Origin: Odontesthes bonariensis
Lineage: Eukaryota; Chordata; Actinopteri; Atheriniformes; Atherinopsidae
DNA length: 64,000 bases
Assembly: GCF_027942865.1 (NCBI RefSeq)
Contig: NC_134515.1
Coordinates: 32,119,449-32,183,448, forward strand
Direction of reading: 5' to 3'
A program made the translations under genes and the position numbers. Every line of letters begins with the position of its first letter. Position 1 is the stretch's first letter. The notes under the pieces are model-generated. The model worked only from the letters and a program-made list of their open reading frames with translations. It did not search any database and was not told where the DNA came from. Below, piece after piece: positions 11,901-23,700 of this stretch.

Positions 11901-12790
11901 TGTCTATTAATTAAAATTCTACAGCCAAATGGCTGTTAGGTTAGCCTACTAAAGTGTTCAATGTGTCTAAATAATTATACACACACACACAAAGCTAAAA
12001 GTTATCTTGCCTCAATGCAGAAAAAAAAAGACTTGTAATTGACAGAAAAGCTAATACTTTTGCGAGATCCCGCAAAAAAAAAATTCCTCCATGTCCCTTT
12101 AGGGGCTCCGTATAAGAGAGGCCATGTTAAGATATATAGTTTTTATTGCAATAACGTCTTGACATACCTGGGCTGCACATGTCGCAGCACTGACCATCCT
12201 TCTCATACTGAGTCACCGGGTCACAGTGCAGCTGGGCTGCGGCCACCGCCTGCAACACATAACAGAGAGTCTGACTTCACATGATCTCTCTGCTAATGTT
12301 TCTCTGGGAGGAAGACGGTTGGTTCACTTCCTCCGACCAGACTGTGAGGGGCGCGGTGGAAAGTCCCAAACATTCAACAGACTGTGAGGCAGCAGCTGCA
12401 TGCCTTTATTTCTGTCTTTCTTCAGCATGTGTGCTCTTAATAACGTTATCTTTCTTATCGGGATTCGCACAAAGCCATATGTTAAAGAGTCATTCTATAT
12501 ATGCTGCAAGGAAATCGAAAGTGAAAGTAGCACATTGCCGGGGACTATCATTTCAAATTTCAACGGAATATCCGCGATTTACACAAAAAACACATTAGAA
12601 TGTAAGAATAACAGAACAGTTAAGAAGTCCAAGTTACAGTAAAACAGATTGGTGAACAACTAGGCAACCTGAGCTCATTTCAGTCCAAAATTCACGTTTC
12701 TTTCTTGTCTTTTTTTTTTAAACTACGCCATAGATGAATAAACCTACTCACAATTAAAACGCTCCAGGTGAACAGCAGCCGTAAGTGCAT
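8701..12790 (-). CDS. cd40: CD40 (TNFRSF5) co-stimulatory receptor, nine coding exons, complete
   Basis: CD40 is the CD40L receptor on B cells and antigen-presenting cells and signals through TRAF adaptors. Exons in reading order: 12752-12790, 12168-12249, 11687-11809, 11449-11595, 11251-11344, 11035-11093, 10383-10475, 10257-10288, 8701-8919. All borders are GT/AG and all phases join, giving 295 aa (human CD40 is 277). Signal peptide MHLRLLFTWSVLIAVAAA. Cysteine-rich region 1 has CDPVTQYEKDGQCCDMCSPG, region 2 CKLQRYCDPN, region 3 CKQGFHCSSRDCMTC, region 4 DTVCQECPHGTYSNESS; these match CD40 cysteine spacing and exon layout. Transmembrane segment about 189-210. The tail holds ATQE (239-242) and PVENED (246-251), which fit TRAF2/3-like and TRAF6-like consensus forms. 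The reading frame stays open upstream to an earlier ATG at 13130-13132, but only the ATG at 12790 gives a signal peptide at the N-terminus. Confidence 0.93.
8985..9454 (-). mobile_element. TTAA-type nonautonomous element, one end recognisable
   Basis: Lies in the last cd40 intron. The right end reads CGCAGTTCCCCT followed by TTAA (9455-9458). An internal inverted repeat pairs GTTGCTTCTGTCGTGTTTTA (about 9067) with its complement at about 9168-9187. The left terminus was not found, so the left boundary is approximate and the copy may be truncated. Confidence 0.5.
10257..10288 (-). CDS. cd40: cd40 exon 8 (32-bp juxtamembrane microexon)
   Basis: Encodes NKSTYVKGTAK with the split first codon. 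A pyrimidine-rich tract and TTAG precede it and GTAAAT follows. It restores phase 0 for the last exon, which supports it, but it is the least certain cd40 exon. Confidence 0.65.
10383..10475 (-). CDS. cd40: cd40 exon 7 (transmembrane segment)
   Basis: Encodes EMERSHLIVICIPVLIACLF and the continuation VAGFIFYLCR, one hydrophobic helix with basic residues on the inner side. Flanked by TTACAG and GTATGC. Confidence 0.85.
11035..11093 (-). CDS. cd40: cd40 exon 6 (end of ectodomain)
   Basis: Encodes CEAGYHVEQSGTDISDNQC, the last extracellular cysteine pair before the membrane. Flanked by TTCCAG and GTAAGT. Confidence 0.88.
11169..11191. repeat. Short (GT)n microsatellite in a cd40 intron
   Basis: About 11 GT units between cd40 exons 5 and 6. 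Confidence 0.85.
11251..11344 (-). CDS. cd40: cd40 exon 5 (cysteine-rich repeat 4)
   Basis: Encodes NQTHDTVCQECPHGTYSNES and then VCKKWTE. Only the acceptor at TTTAAG keeps the frame; the nearby ATCAG would shift it. The donor is GTAAGT. Confidence 0.88.
11449..11595 (-). CDS. cd40: cd40 exon 4 (cysteine-rich repeats 2 to 3)
   Basis: Encodes KNYEVAVHKSTETKTTC and then CKQGFHCSSRDCMTC, SACGPGFQVQLK. The GFHCSSRDC stretch aligns with the GWHC-type motif of CD40 and is the strongest family identifier. Flanked by TTTCAG and GTACAA. Confidence 0.93.
11687..11809 (-). CDS. cd40: cd40 exon 3 (cysteine-rich repeats 1 to 2)
   Basis: Encodes GNKMLPHSTCTVPACEACG followed by KCKLQRYCDP. The YCDP motif sits at the same exon end as in mammalian CD40. 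Flanked by TTGGCAG and GTAAGA. Confidence 0.92.
11854..11945. repeat. Local duplicate B in cd40 intron 2
   Basis: This 92-bp segment (beginning CAAGTGGCAGATGGGCTTAT) recurs at 13130-13221 with only a few mismatches. Confidence 0.9.
12168..12249 (-). CDS. cd40: cd40 exon 2 (end of signal peptide, first cysteine-rich repeat)
   Basis: Encodes AVAAAQLHCDPVTQYEKD and then GQCCDMCSP. The QCC-x2-C pattern is the first TNFR repeat of CD40. Flanked by TTGCAG and GTATGT. Confidence 0.9.
12752..12790 (-). CDS. cd40: cd40 exon 1 (signal peptide start)
   Basis: Encodes MHLRLLFTWSVLI and ends at a GTGAGT donor. The hydrophobic core continues into exon 2. Confidence 0.85.
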
Positions 12791-13002
12791 CTTGATGAAT
12801 GTTTGAGTCCCAAGATTTCGCTGCCTGTCGCTCCCACCGGGCGGTAAGACTTTTAGAATAAAAGAAGTAAAACTGTTAGAATAAAGGCTCAGCCTTCTGT
12901 AACTCCTTCCTTTTTTTACCACCCGGGGGAGGGAGGAGCTGCGGAGGGGTTTTCTCTTGACCGTTTCCTGTAAAAGCACATCATCGTCATGCCAACATAT
13001 GA

Positions 13003-13221
13003 CCTCATCCACAACGTGAGAGTGCGCACTGCGCATTTGATTGAGACTCAAGTATTTAAAAAAGTTAAGTTGACACCTTTTACTGAAGCATATATAGCGT
13101 AGGCTACTGTGCAAATACTCTGAGTTTATCAAGTGGCAGATGGGCTTATAGTGAGAGTTTATAGTTCTCTAATACCTGTCTATTAATTCAAATTCTACAG
13201 CCAAATGGCTGTTAGGTTAGC
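13003..13221. repeat. Juxtaposed duplicates A and B upstream of cd40
   Basis: 13003-13131 (A) is repeated at 13588-13709, and 13130-13221 (B) is repeated in cd40 intron 2. A starts about 210 bp upstream of the cd40 start codon, so it probably overlaps the promoter or 5' UTR. Confidence 0.88.
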
Positions 13222-13587
13222 GCATTCTATAGTTTCTTTTGTCTTTGTTTATTAGCATTTTACATATGGTTTATTTAATGAGTTCAACAAAAACTTGGAT
13301 CTTTATTGGTACGATGAAAAGATGTCTTTGACTGATCAGTCAGTAAAGTTACCGAATGTTCAGCTCAAAACACATATGAAACTTTTCAGTCTTACGAATA
13401 TTAACTTGACTGCTTCAAATGTATATATGAACATTTAAAACAGTCACTGACCTAATTGATGTACAGTCAAACTAGGGAAGATGATTATAACGAATAACAA
13501 ACATAAAAAACAGCAACAAAATCTTAGGAATGACCAAAAGGGACATTCATAGTGGGTGCACGGTGGTTAACACCATCGCCTCACGGG

Positions 13588-13709
13588 CCTCATCCACAAC
13601 GTGAGAGTGCGCATTTGATTGAGACTCAAGTATTTTAAAAAGTTAAGTTGACACCTTTTACTGAAGCATATATAGCGTAGGCTACTGTGCAAATACTCTG
13701 AGTTTATCA
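13588..13709. repeat. Second copy of duplicate A
   Basis: Matches 13003-13131 apart from a 7-bp deletion and a few substitutions. It is directly preceded by a fragment (GGTGGTTAACACCATCGCCT) of the dispersed fish repeat family also seen at 34424. Confidence 0.88.
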
Positions 13710-13856
13710 GCAAAATGCACTGAAGTAAAGTAGGTAGATCTCTACTTACATACATATGGAGAGAAATGGCCACTGTCTTTATAAATTTCCCACATTGTCA
13801 CCTTTTTTATGTATTCCAGCATTGAATTGTCATTACACATGCACTGTTATGTATGC

Positions 13857-14346
13857 TGTCACGCCCATGGGATTCTCCCCATGTTTTTAGTTTTATGTTG
13901 TATCATGTTTTAGGTTTCATGTCTTGGTTTTTGAGTTCTTTGTTTTTAGTCTTGCCATTGTTTTCCCCTCACTTCCCATGCCTGATCATTAGTTCATTCC
14001 CTTCACCTGTCCATTGTTCCCCAGCTGCACTCACTCACCCATCTCTCTCAGTTCACTATTTAGTTTCCAGGCTCCCCTGTATCTTTGTCAGATCTTTACC
14101 CTCCTTACCTGATTTTCACCCCTCATGCCACAACGTCACGTTAAGCTCAGTGTTTTCCATGTTTCATGCCAAGTCTTTTTGTTTTCGTTAGTCACAGTTA
14201 TATTCATGGATTTTGTCACAGTCTCGTTTTGATATCCGGCTCAGCCGCGCTTTTGTTTAACTTTGTTTTTTGTGAAATAAACCCAGTTTGCTTTTCTACA
14301 TCCTCTGAGTCCGCATCCGTATCCTACCCTGCACCCCAACCTGACA
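13857..14346 (+). mobile_element. Solo LTR (Ty3/Gypsy-like), 490 bp, perfect 5-bp target duplication
   Basis: Begins TGTCACGCCC and ends CAACCTGACA, flanked on both sides by TATGC (13852-13856 and 14347-14351). A GAAATAAACCC poly(A) signal lies in its last quarter, as expected for a plus-oriented LTR. No internal region is present. The same family occurs at 16335. Confidence 0.8.
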
Positions 14347-14351
14347 TATGC

Positions 14352-16334
14352 GCCCCAATAGTAGTGGAGAGCGTGTGGCCAAATTTTACACATCCAACTT
14401 TATTTGGCTTTAGCTGGTTTATTATTGCACCTCACTGGAATGTCCTGACATGTTGACATGACATCCTAATAATGATGAATGGCCCATATGTAAACGCTCA
14501 AATATGTTTGATTGTATAACAAGATGTGCCATGTATCACAGTTTGGCCATCATTAATAAATCACAATGCACAATACAACAATGCAGCCTTCATTTTCCCA
14601 CATCCGCCAAACTTTCTACTTTTAGTGGACGGATTTGAAAAAAAATTCATCTTTGGTAGCTCTTTGGTAGCTTTAAATATACATTAAGCTGCTTAGTGAA
14701 GCTCAGGGATAGATGGTTATTTGTGTGAATAGAACTGTGTATCGAAAGAGCAAACAGATCTGCCATGACCACTGAGCTATCAGTTGAGTTCTTTTTTATC
14801 ATGCCAATAACAAGGTTGCAAATTCATGTGTTTACAAAGTGCCCAGCATCAGTTCTAAGGAAAAACAGGAGGATTTTCTTGTTTTCTTTACTCTCAACCA
14901 CACATAGTCAATGGAATTCCCCATAAAGTTTTGATAAGGGGGTTTCCCACATGTTCAACAATGTAATTGCTGTTGAGGATTCCCCTCTGTTTTTTTCTTC
15001 GGAGTCCTTAAACATATACTTCCCATGTAACGTGCATAAACGCAGCTGAGAGTGAGAACAGAGTTACAGGTTCTGTTGTCCAATCGTGCAGTTACTTTGA
15101 GGTGCGGGGAGGAGCCAGTAAGCATGAACCTAATAATTTCTTTCAACACTTTCCTGCTGGAAATTCCAATGACTTCCTTTTTGATTGTCTCTGTACTCAA
15201 GTGCAATTTTTGTGCAAAGTTTTTGCTATGAAAATCTTTGAGGAATAACAAAACATATGCACAAATTTTTTCCTTAACATGTCATATTTTTCCTGAATAA
15301 TAATGAAATCCCTTTAAGCAATTTCAGTTTGATATCTTATAAAATCAGATTTGGACGTAAGGACGTCTTTTGCTTTGAAAAGGAAACCCATAAATGTCCT
15401 TGTTACAGGGGTTCTAGACATATACTGTTATTTTAAATGACAGAATAAACCATTCTAATGGGTGCTGATGACTTTAGACTTTGCAACCTAAAGCCATTCA
15501 TTCAACTGATTTGTGTGCCTTTTGAATTAAAAAACAAACAAACAAAAAAAGATATTTTGAGAAAAAGTAACTTACATATTAGGATTTTTTTCTCCAGTTC
15601 TAATCCAAACTTCAACAAAAATTACAAGGTTAAAATCCAGTTTTAATCATTGTTTGCACATCTTCCTTTGACTAGATATAAACTGCAGCGCTTAACAGTG
15701 TTGCCGAACAAATCTAGTTTACCATATTGCTAATCTTTTGTGGGCATTCGGTCTGATAATTTCGCTAATTTAATGAGTTGGTATCCAGGAGAACTATTCT
15801 GATCGATTCCAAAATAAATGTAGATATCTGCCGAACATTAACTCCCTTTCAGTTTGTCGATTTTCTCATAGATAAGCTTCTCTTTTTTGGGGGAGCTCTT
15901 TTTTAATGTAAGGATTCAATGGTAAATATGTAGCATTTTTCTTGTCTAGTCCAGTCTTGTCTTTCTTGACCTCAGAGAGCTTTTACACTACAAGCCACAT
16001 ACACGCAAACAAGAGATCATTTTAAGGTTAATTCTGATGTTAAACCAGTATTAAGCATGATTAATAAATGCCCATTGACCAAAAATGTTGATGATTCTGC
16101 ATGGTATTGTCGCAGTAAATGCATTTGTATCAATTTTTAACTTGGCAGTTTCACACAGATGTCCTTTTTGTGAAATAAAAGAGATAATTTTTCATTGTTT
16201 TGTGCAATTTTTCTAGATTACTGCCTCTTTTTGGAGTACTTGGTAACATCTGGGAGTCTTTGGTGAACATTTCACTGAGCAGGTTTTTCTTTTTGTTGAA
16301 CATTTTGCCAGGACAAGCAAAATCTGGAAGATAA
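14352..16334. other. Intergenic DNA between two solo LTRs, no gene seen
   Basis: AT-rich, without exon-like frames or clear repeats. Confidence 0.45.
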
Positions 16335-16820
16335 TGTCATGATTCATGTTATTTTTGTGTGTTTTTCTGGTTTGTTTGTTTAGTTTTCTTAGTCTAGCCT
16401 TCCTATTTCCTCAGTTCCCTCCTGCCGGTCGTCAGCTGCACTCCCTTCGCCTGTATCAATCCTCCTCAGCTGCTCCCATTCACTAATCACTCTCTCCACA
16501 GTATTTAGTCTCCTAGTTCCTTTCAGTCTTTGTCAGATCTTCCGTCTAACTGCCCCGTCTTACTTCCCCGTCTTACTTCCCATGATTTTTCCATTGTTAT
16601 TCCCATGGTCATCCCCGTCAGTCTTGTTCTTACTCCTGTGTTATGTACCGTCTGGTTTTTGTTTCTTCTTAGGTGTTTTTTGGATTGTTCAAGTTTAGTT
16701 TATAGTGCTCCAGCTTGGCTGTGATTTTCATTTATATTTATAATAAACCCCCTTTAAGTTTCCTTCTGGCTCTTGTCCCGTGTCTGCACCTGGGTCCTCC
16801 TCCTTTGCCAAACTGTGACA
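16335..16820 (+). mobile_element. Solo LTR of the same family, 486 bp
   Basis: Begins TGTCATGATT, ends AACTGTGACA and carries an AATAAACCCC poly(A) signal. Flanks GATAA and GATAT agree at 4 of 5 positions, fitting an aged 5-bp target duplication. It shares blocks with the 13857 copy, including CTTTGTCAGATCTT and CTATTTAGTTT-like text. Confidence 0.72.
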
Positions 16821-17712
16821 GATATAGTTTTTCATGAAATTTGGGATTAGGAAGGTATACTTTTCACTGTAAAAACTTTTTGAAGATGTGTTGATTTGAA
16901 GTGTGATAGATTTTGTAAAATTCATTTGAAAAAATGTTTGTTTATAACTAAAAAAAACCCAAAAAACTTTCACCTTCTCTGCCTGCCTGCCTATCAATCT
17001 GTTTTTTCTTTGGGATCTCCCCTCTGAGTATGTATCTCTTCTCTAAAACAGTAAAGAGAAACAGTGAAAAAGTACGAAACCAAAACTGAACCAAAAAGTT
17101 ATGACTGGAAACTTATGCAATGTGCAAAATGATTACAGTCTGCTCCATAGTTTGCTATAGGAAACTTGATCTGATTTTCTTGAATTCTGTTTGGTAAATG
17201 GTACTACATTTTATATTGATAGACATGAGAAGTGTCATGAAAGCTATTGAGGATTAGTTTATCAAATAGATAAAACTGGATTACTGTATGATATTATACT
17301 TTCTGCTATCTCCTGCAAAGTAGCCACAGGTTTCCTGTTTCCCTGCGCTCTCTTGTGGATAAAAAAAAAAGAGGGTGCAGGGAGTTTGTACATTGTCTTG
17401 CAAGTGGAGACGTGTTGCTTGATTACAAAATCCTTGCTGTTTTTTTCCTTGCAGAAAAAGCCTGAGTGCTGTGTGGGCGTGGTTAGACAGGCAGTGACAG
17501 ATACCTGAAAAAAAATGTAACCTGAGCTGAAAGAGGGCGGTGGTAGGGGAATAATACAAACCACAGTGTTTTCCTCTTTTCCGGTTAGTAAGGTAGATTT
17601 CTGTTGTGGTTCTGCATGACAAATATAACAAGACAAAATTCTGTGTTATTATCGAAGAACCATTTAATCAACTAAGCTTCTGCATGGTCTTTTGTGTCTG
17701 TAAACACTTGCG
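16821..17712. other. Upstream region of the formin gene
   Basis: No coding exon seen; open frames on the minus strand (17262-17636) show no domain content. The formin promoter and 5' UTR are expected in the right part (about 17400-17710). Confidence 0.4.
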
Positions 17713-17784
17713 ATGCCAAGTTTAGGATTAAAGAAGAAAGACAATCTGTCCAGGATGGATAGACACATCACAGACTTGCCACAG
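17713..17784 (+). CDS. Formin exon 1
   Basis: Encodes [20 protein letters not shown] plus DLPQ and ends at GTAAGA. Chosen as the first exon because it has the only in-frame ATG here and joins exon 2 in phase 0. The basic N-terminus has no known domain. Confidence 0.7.
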
Positions 17785-20700
17785 GTAAGATTTCTGCTTT
17801 GAAATAACACTAGAGGGACGAACTGCAATAAGTTCCTTTAACAGCAAATGTCAAGTACTAATTTAACATTTTGATGACCGCTGAAAATCAGTACTTTTGC
17901 TGATGAGTAAGAACAGCTCTACTGGATTCTTCATTCCAGAGAAAATGGTTCTCTTGCTTTCATTGACATCACATCTGTGCAGCATTGTTGTGGTTCTGTT
18001 TATGGTAATATCTCACGCATGTCTTACTTCCTCTATGCCACTTGACTTCCCTAATCTTGGTACTTTCCAACATCAGGAAAGTTTATTGACTCTCAAATGT
18101 TACAGATAATGATTGACTTTTCACCACAATGATGTTTCACTGACCTTTGACTCACATGGCGCAGACAAATGAAATGGAAAAATCAGTTTCATTGATCCTG
18201 AAGTTAATCAGTTTTCTAACTGAACATTAAAGCACTGCTTGAGTAATGCATCTGATGTTAATTATGGTTAAAAGAACAGTATATAGATGGTACACAGATT
18301 TGGAAAACATAGATAACTATAGATGGGAAAGAACTTTTTACTAACATGTTTAGTGATTTCTACCTTTCTTTTTCTTCCAGCTGAGCAATGAGATGCAGCT
18401 AAGCATCATGAACAAGGTTAAGAATGGAGAGTTATCCATTGACGACGCTCTGGACCAGGCAAGAAATGACGGGAAGCAACTCCTCAAACTAAAGAACCCA
18501 CCTAAAGAAGTAGGTGTCTAATCTGAACACAAACAGAAATATGATGTCATAATTACATAATAAAAAGATTTATTGCATTATATTTTGCATTGACAATGGA
18601 TGGAATGAGTGATTGTAAAGAGTGCAGAGTTCTCCATTGTCTTTGATTTCAATTCTGGCCTGCAACTTTACTTTTTTTGGTTCACTCATACTGCCCAGAT
18701 ACTTCTTGGCAGCCGTTTCCGGTAACATTGTCCCCCAGGCTTTACGCTTTCTGCTCAGTGATAAACACATGGCAGACAATGTCATGTGAGTTTGGAGAAC
18801 CTTGAGCTTGCTGTTCCCTCTGCTTCTATTCTTCATTCAGGCCCTTGCTTTGCATTTGCTGCAGACATGATAGTGGTAGCTTACATTTCAATTAAATTTC
18901 AGCAACTCCACCAGGGAAATGAGTGGCAGTATATAATTTGCGTCCTTTTTTTCATTCTGATGGTTCTACTAGAAAAAAAAAAAGCTCAAGAAAACAAATA
19001 TTTAAAAATGTGTCTCATGTTTTTTATATCTTCCTCTGTTATTTTAACTTTGCTTTGTTAATAAGCTACTGAGCCTGTTGGATCAGTTTTAAACCAAACT
19101 GTTTACGGCACTTAAAATTTTCTAGAACTAGTTTCATGAAAGAATGGGGAAGGTGGAGTCAAATTTCTCAGAACTCTTTTTCAAGAAGGAATGGGGAAGG
19201 TAGATTTTGTTTTTATGCAATACTTTAGGAGGAAACAATGAATGAGAAAACAATACCCCCCCTTGTCTATTCCAGACTAAACCATTTTGGTTTGTTGCTT
19301 TTTTAGGAACCACCACCCTCGCAATACAACTTCAGTGTTCACAAGAATGGTCGCTACAGGTGGCAGAAGAGGGTTCTTCAGGTGAGCTGAAAAACCAATG
19401 ACAACAGAAAATGGACTGCACTTTTATAACACTTTTCTAGTCTAGCTGACCACTCAAAGCACTTTTACACTACTTGCCACATTCACTCACACAGTCTATA
19501 CAGTTTTTCAGGCTACATGGTGTTCCGTGTCTTGCTCGAAGACACTTGGACATGTGGCCCGGGGTCGAATCGACCTTCTGTTTGACTGCCGACTGGTCTT
19601 TCTCCTGAGCTACAGGAAAGAGGACCAACAAGAATCATTTGAAGCAGTACATAACTAGAGTGATGCTTAGTGGGTCAGCATGCAAGAACAGATGTTTAAA
19701 AGATACATGTGTTACCATATCAACAGTCTGAGGTTAGCCTGCTAACTTGCTCTTTAGTGCCAAATGAGAGGCAAGGATTGTGGGAATATCAACAGTTTTG
19801 TTTGTTTTTTTTACACAAGAAAAGAAAAAAAAAACATCTTTACTGTGTTATACTTTTTGCCTGTATATAAACCCTCCTGTCGTAAACATCTAGATTGATT
19901 TCAAGACCAAAATGCTGTGCAGCATAGAGAAAGGCATCATCAAGCGCCAACTTCCCTTCTCTGCTGTCAAGAGTTGTGATGATGGAGTGGGTTCCAGGTT
20001 CTCAATTTCCTTTAAAAGACATCATGATTATGAACTGGAGGCCACATCACTGGAAGACAAACATAAGGTAAATTTATACCATGTACCTTGTATTGGTTAC
20101 ATGTACTGTCATAAAAGTAAAGTAGTATGTGAAAAACAGCATTCCTTTGTGGACAGTAGTTATGGATGTTTGAAACAGAAGTTTCTCATGTTTGTGACTT
20201 TCTGCTTCGTGCAGATGATTCAGCTTGTGAATCAGATCATCTATGGGAACATATACATTGATTCTGAGGAGGACAAGGCAGAAATGCACCAGCAGCTTTC
20301 GCAGTCACACAGCCTTCGAGAGGGTGTTTTGTTACTGCACAGAGGAGGCCTGGCTTCATTCAAATGGGTGAAGTACGGATGTGTCCTCATTATTGCAGCA
20401 CTGCTATTGTATAAATTCAGCATCTTTGGATATGTAAATGCATTTTTACTGCGAGAGAGGCAATGTCTCCTACTTCTCTAAAATGTGGGAAATAATATGT
20501 AGATGTGTATTTTAAACTTTGGCCTTCAGTGGATGAATACAAAAAAAATGTTTACAGGCAAACTTAGAAAATGCAGTAAAAAGCATTCATCTGAAATTAC
20601 AATTAACAAAATATATATGTTCTGGACTGTGGGGTGACTTTAAGTGGGCCCTGAATTGCTTCTAATTTTGCTGAGCATTGATGAGAGGATTGATATAGCG

Positions 20701-23700
20701 AGATGGTATTTGTAAGTTTGTCAACCAAGGTAATTTTCCCCTGCTACCTGCTACCAGCCTTTTAAACGTGTTGTGAGACGTAAATAATAATGATGAGACA
20801 GGAGGCGGAGGTGAGTCGAGTCCGTTTACTCTCCACAAAACAATTATAAAATACAACAACGGGAACTCATTAACTGGCACCCTAACTAGGAAACATGTAA
20901 ACAGTATAGATTCTAGAACTGGCATATCCCATAAGCCCTTGCTCTCAAAGGTACAAGCCCCCTTTTGAATGTCTCTCCTATATTCCTTATCGTGGGTCAC
21001 CACATTGTAACCCTAAGATGGTTGATATAACAAGTTTATTCATGACGACAATGTTTTAACAAAGAGCTTCAAAGGCTCTGGAAGGGAGATATCCATCCAT
21101 CCATCCATCATCTCCGCTTGTCCGGGGATCGGGTGCTGCTGCCTCCGCGACTTTATTATTAGAAACAATAAAGTCCCTGGATTTCATGTACACTCCCTGC
21201 ACAAATAGTATGCAACAGTTACTTCAAATAGTAGCGTGTAAAAGTTCTTTATATTTTGCTTCCAAGGAGTCAGACTTTCTTATTTACCCTTAAACTGGTT
21301 TTAACAATTATCTACAGGTTTTCTGAAGGTCTTTCAAAGCTTTGCTTTGGATATTGGAAGCTTTTTCATTAATTTTCTCTCATTTTTAATTCTTTACTTG
21401 AGCATTTTAAGAGGAATGTTTTTTTTGTTTTTGTTTGCCTAGCTATCTACAACTTACCCATGAGTAATTTAAGTATAAAAAAAGAACCTAATGCAAGAAC
21501 TGAACCAACTAGTGTCTACACATCAAGGACAACTTAGCAAAAAATACATTTTAAACTGTATCATTACACCTTGTTAACAGCAGCCTGTTGCATATCTCCC
21601 CCCCCCCCATTTGTTTTAGTTGCATCAGAGAAAAATACCAAATATAACACAGTTTGACTAAATTAAGTTGTATTTAGCATTAAGAAAAGAGTTATTAGCT
21701 GAAAACGTGGCATATCTCAACAGGAAGTGTAGTGTGTCCATTAAAAAAACATTAAGGAAACTGGACAAGTGGAAGACAAAAGAAGTGGCAGGCCTAAGAA
21801 ACTATCTACAGCAGATTAACAGTTTCCAAAAGTGATGCTGTTAAGAAATAGGAAAAGAGCAAAGAACTGACACAGGATCTGAGTGATGTGTCTGGCCCCT
21901 CAGTTTATCCATCTGCTGTTCACCCAAGCCTCATTAGAAATGGCGTACATGGAAGAGTGGCTGTCAAGCCATTCTTAAGGAAGGGAAACAGGAAGAAAAA
22001 GCCAACATCCAAAGAAGAGCTTTGGAATGTCCTTCAAGAAGCTTTGAGAACCATTTATTAAGGACTAAGAAAAAATTAGCTTGAAAGACTTTCAAGCTCA
22101 TTGGAATTGTACAAACTCTGCTCTTGCCATATATAATTTGTTTTAATTCATGTTTGCACATGTTTCAATGAATTGCTGCCATTTTCCTGGCAATATATAA
22201 AGAATTGAGGGGTGGCTCAAGACTTTTACTCTACTGTACAGTTAAGTACTATGCTTGATGCAATTGGTTAGTAGCTTGGGATTGGGACACAGTTCAGGTT
22301 TTGTTTTTTGGGCTTGCAGTACCCATTACTCCTCTATTTTGTTCCAGATATGAGGTCCAGCTCCACCCAGGTCAGCTAACAATGCTCCCATTCAGGCAGC
22401 AAAGCCCCACAGATGGTGAGGTGACATCCTCAGTGCCCGTGTCCACCGTGATTCACCTGTCAGACGGTGACACCAGCGTGCAGAAACCCCATGGCTCCGA
22501 CACTTTCACTTTGATCACCCACAAAAATGAGTACCAGTGAGTGAGGATTATTATTGTGTGTTAACATATCACAACAGAGAAAGGTTAAGTTATGTCAGTC
22601 ACACAAGTTATACAACTTTTTGATTTAACTACTTTGAAAAAGGGTGCACTTTTAGACCAACCTCTCTTTTGCAATGCATTTGTTTTATCTTGTAACATTA
22701 ATGTGTGATGAGTGATGATGTCGTAAATATGAGGCCTGGAGTGTTAAGGGCCAGTCTTTTCTCAGCTAAACAGGGAAGTTGGATGACGTTTGTTGATCTA
22801 TTACAGGTTCAGGGTGCCCATACCAGATGAAACAGCTGCTCCAGGTGCTGTGCAGAGGGAGCGGGATGCCTGGGTCCAAGCCATTGACAAATTGTGTAAA
22901 GACTGGAAGAGAAAGTCCAGGTCTGAACATATGTTTGTGGAAACAAAGACTTTGCGACATCTCAGCATAGCAGAAGACCCAGAGGACAGGGATTCAGACC
23001 TCGAGTCAAGCAGTGAATTCAGTGGTGAAAGCCTGATTTATCCTCCAGCCGACAATAAAAATGTAGATGCCACTTCCAGTGGGAGAGATTGTTTATCATC
23101 TGGTGACACAAGTCAACCCTCAGCTGATTCTACAAAGCCCATCCCTAAACCTCGCAGCACCAAGACTGCTGTCCAAGTTATTGGTCCTGATATTTTGAAT
23201 CCCATCCCATCACCAACCTCTCCTTGTGCTACTGTCCCAATAGTACCCTCTTCCCCTCCACCCTCCCCCTGTCATACTGGCCTCACATCCTCTTCCACAA
23301 GCCTTGAGTCTCAAGAATCAAGTTCTCCAGTCATGAAAATGCCTCCACCTCTAAGCATCCCACCTCCCCCGCCTTTACCCTTCAGACTGAAAACAGGTTT
23401 AAAAAAATCGCTTACCAAGGCTTTTCACTGGGAACTTGTTGGTTCTGGGAAGGTAAGTGTCATTTTACATTTTCCTTTGTTCATCAGAAAATGCTACACT
23501 AATGTGTTTTTCTCATTATATATAACATTTACAAAAGGTGTCATAACTGTTTTTACAGTACTGTGCAAAAGTCTTGAGCAACCCCTCAATTCTTTATATA
23601 TTGTCAGGAAAATCGGAAATAGGTGGAGCAATTTACTACATAAAACGAAATACAATATTTAAAGCAAAAGCTGAATTTGTACAATTCTAACTCGCTCAAA

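Noticed and set aside
12930-12960. NF-kappaB-like GGGGTTTTCT upstream of cd40
   Set aside because: Plausible for cd40 biology, but a one-mismatch 10-mer is expected often by chance.
17262-17636. Two overlapping minus frames of 116-124 codons
   Set aside because: No domain content, no splice context and they overlap each other; chance frames upstream of the formin.
18570-18836. 88-codon minus frame with [20 protein letters not shown]
   Set aside because: Looks slightly protein-like but sits in a formin intron without family match; perhaps a repeat fragment. Not supported enough to list.
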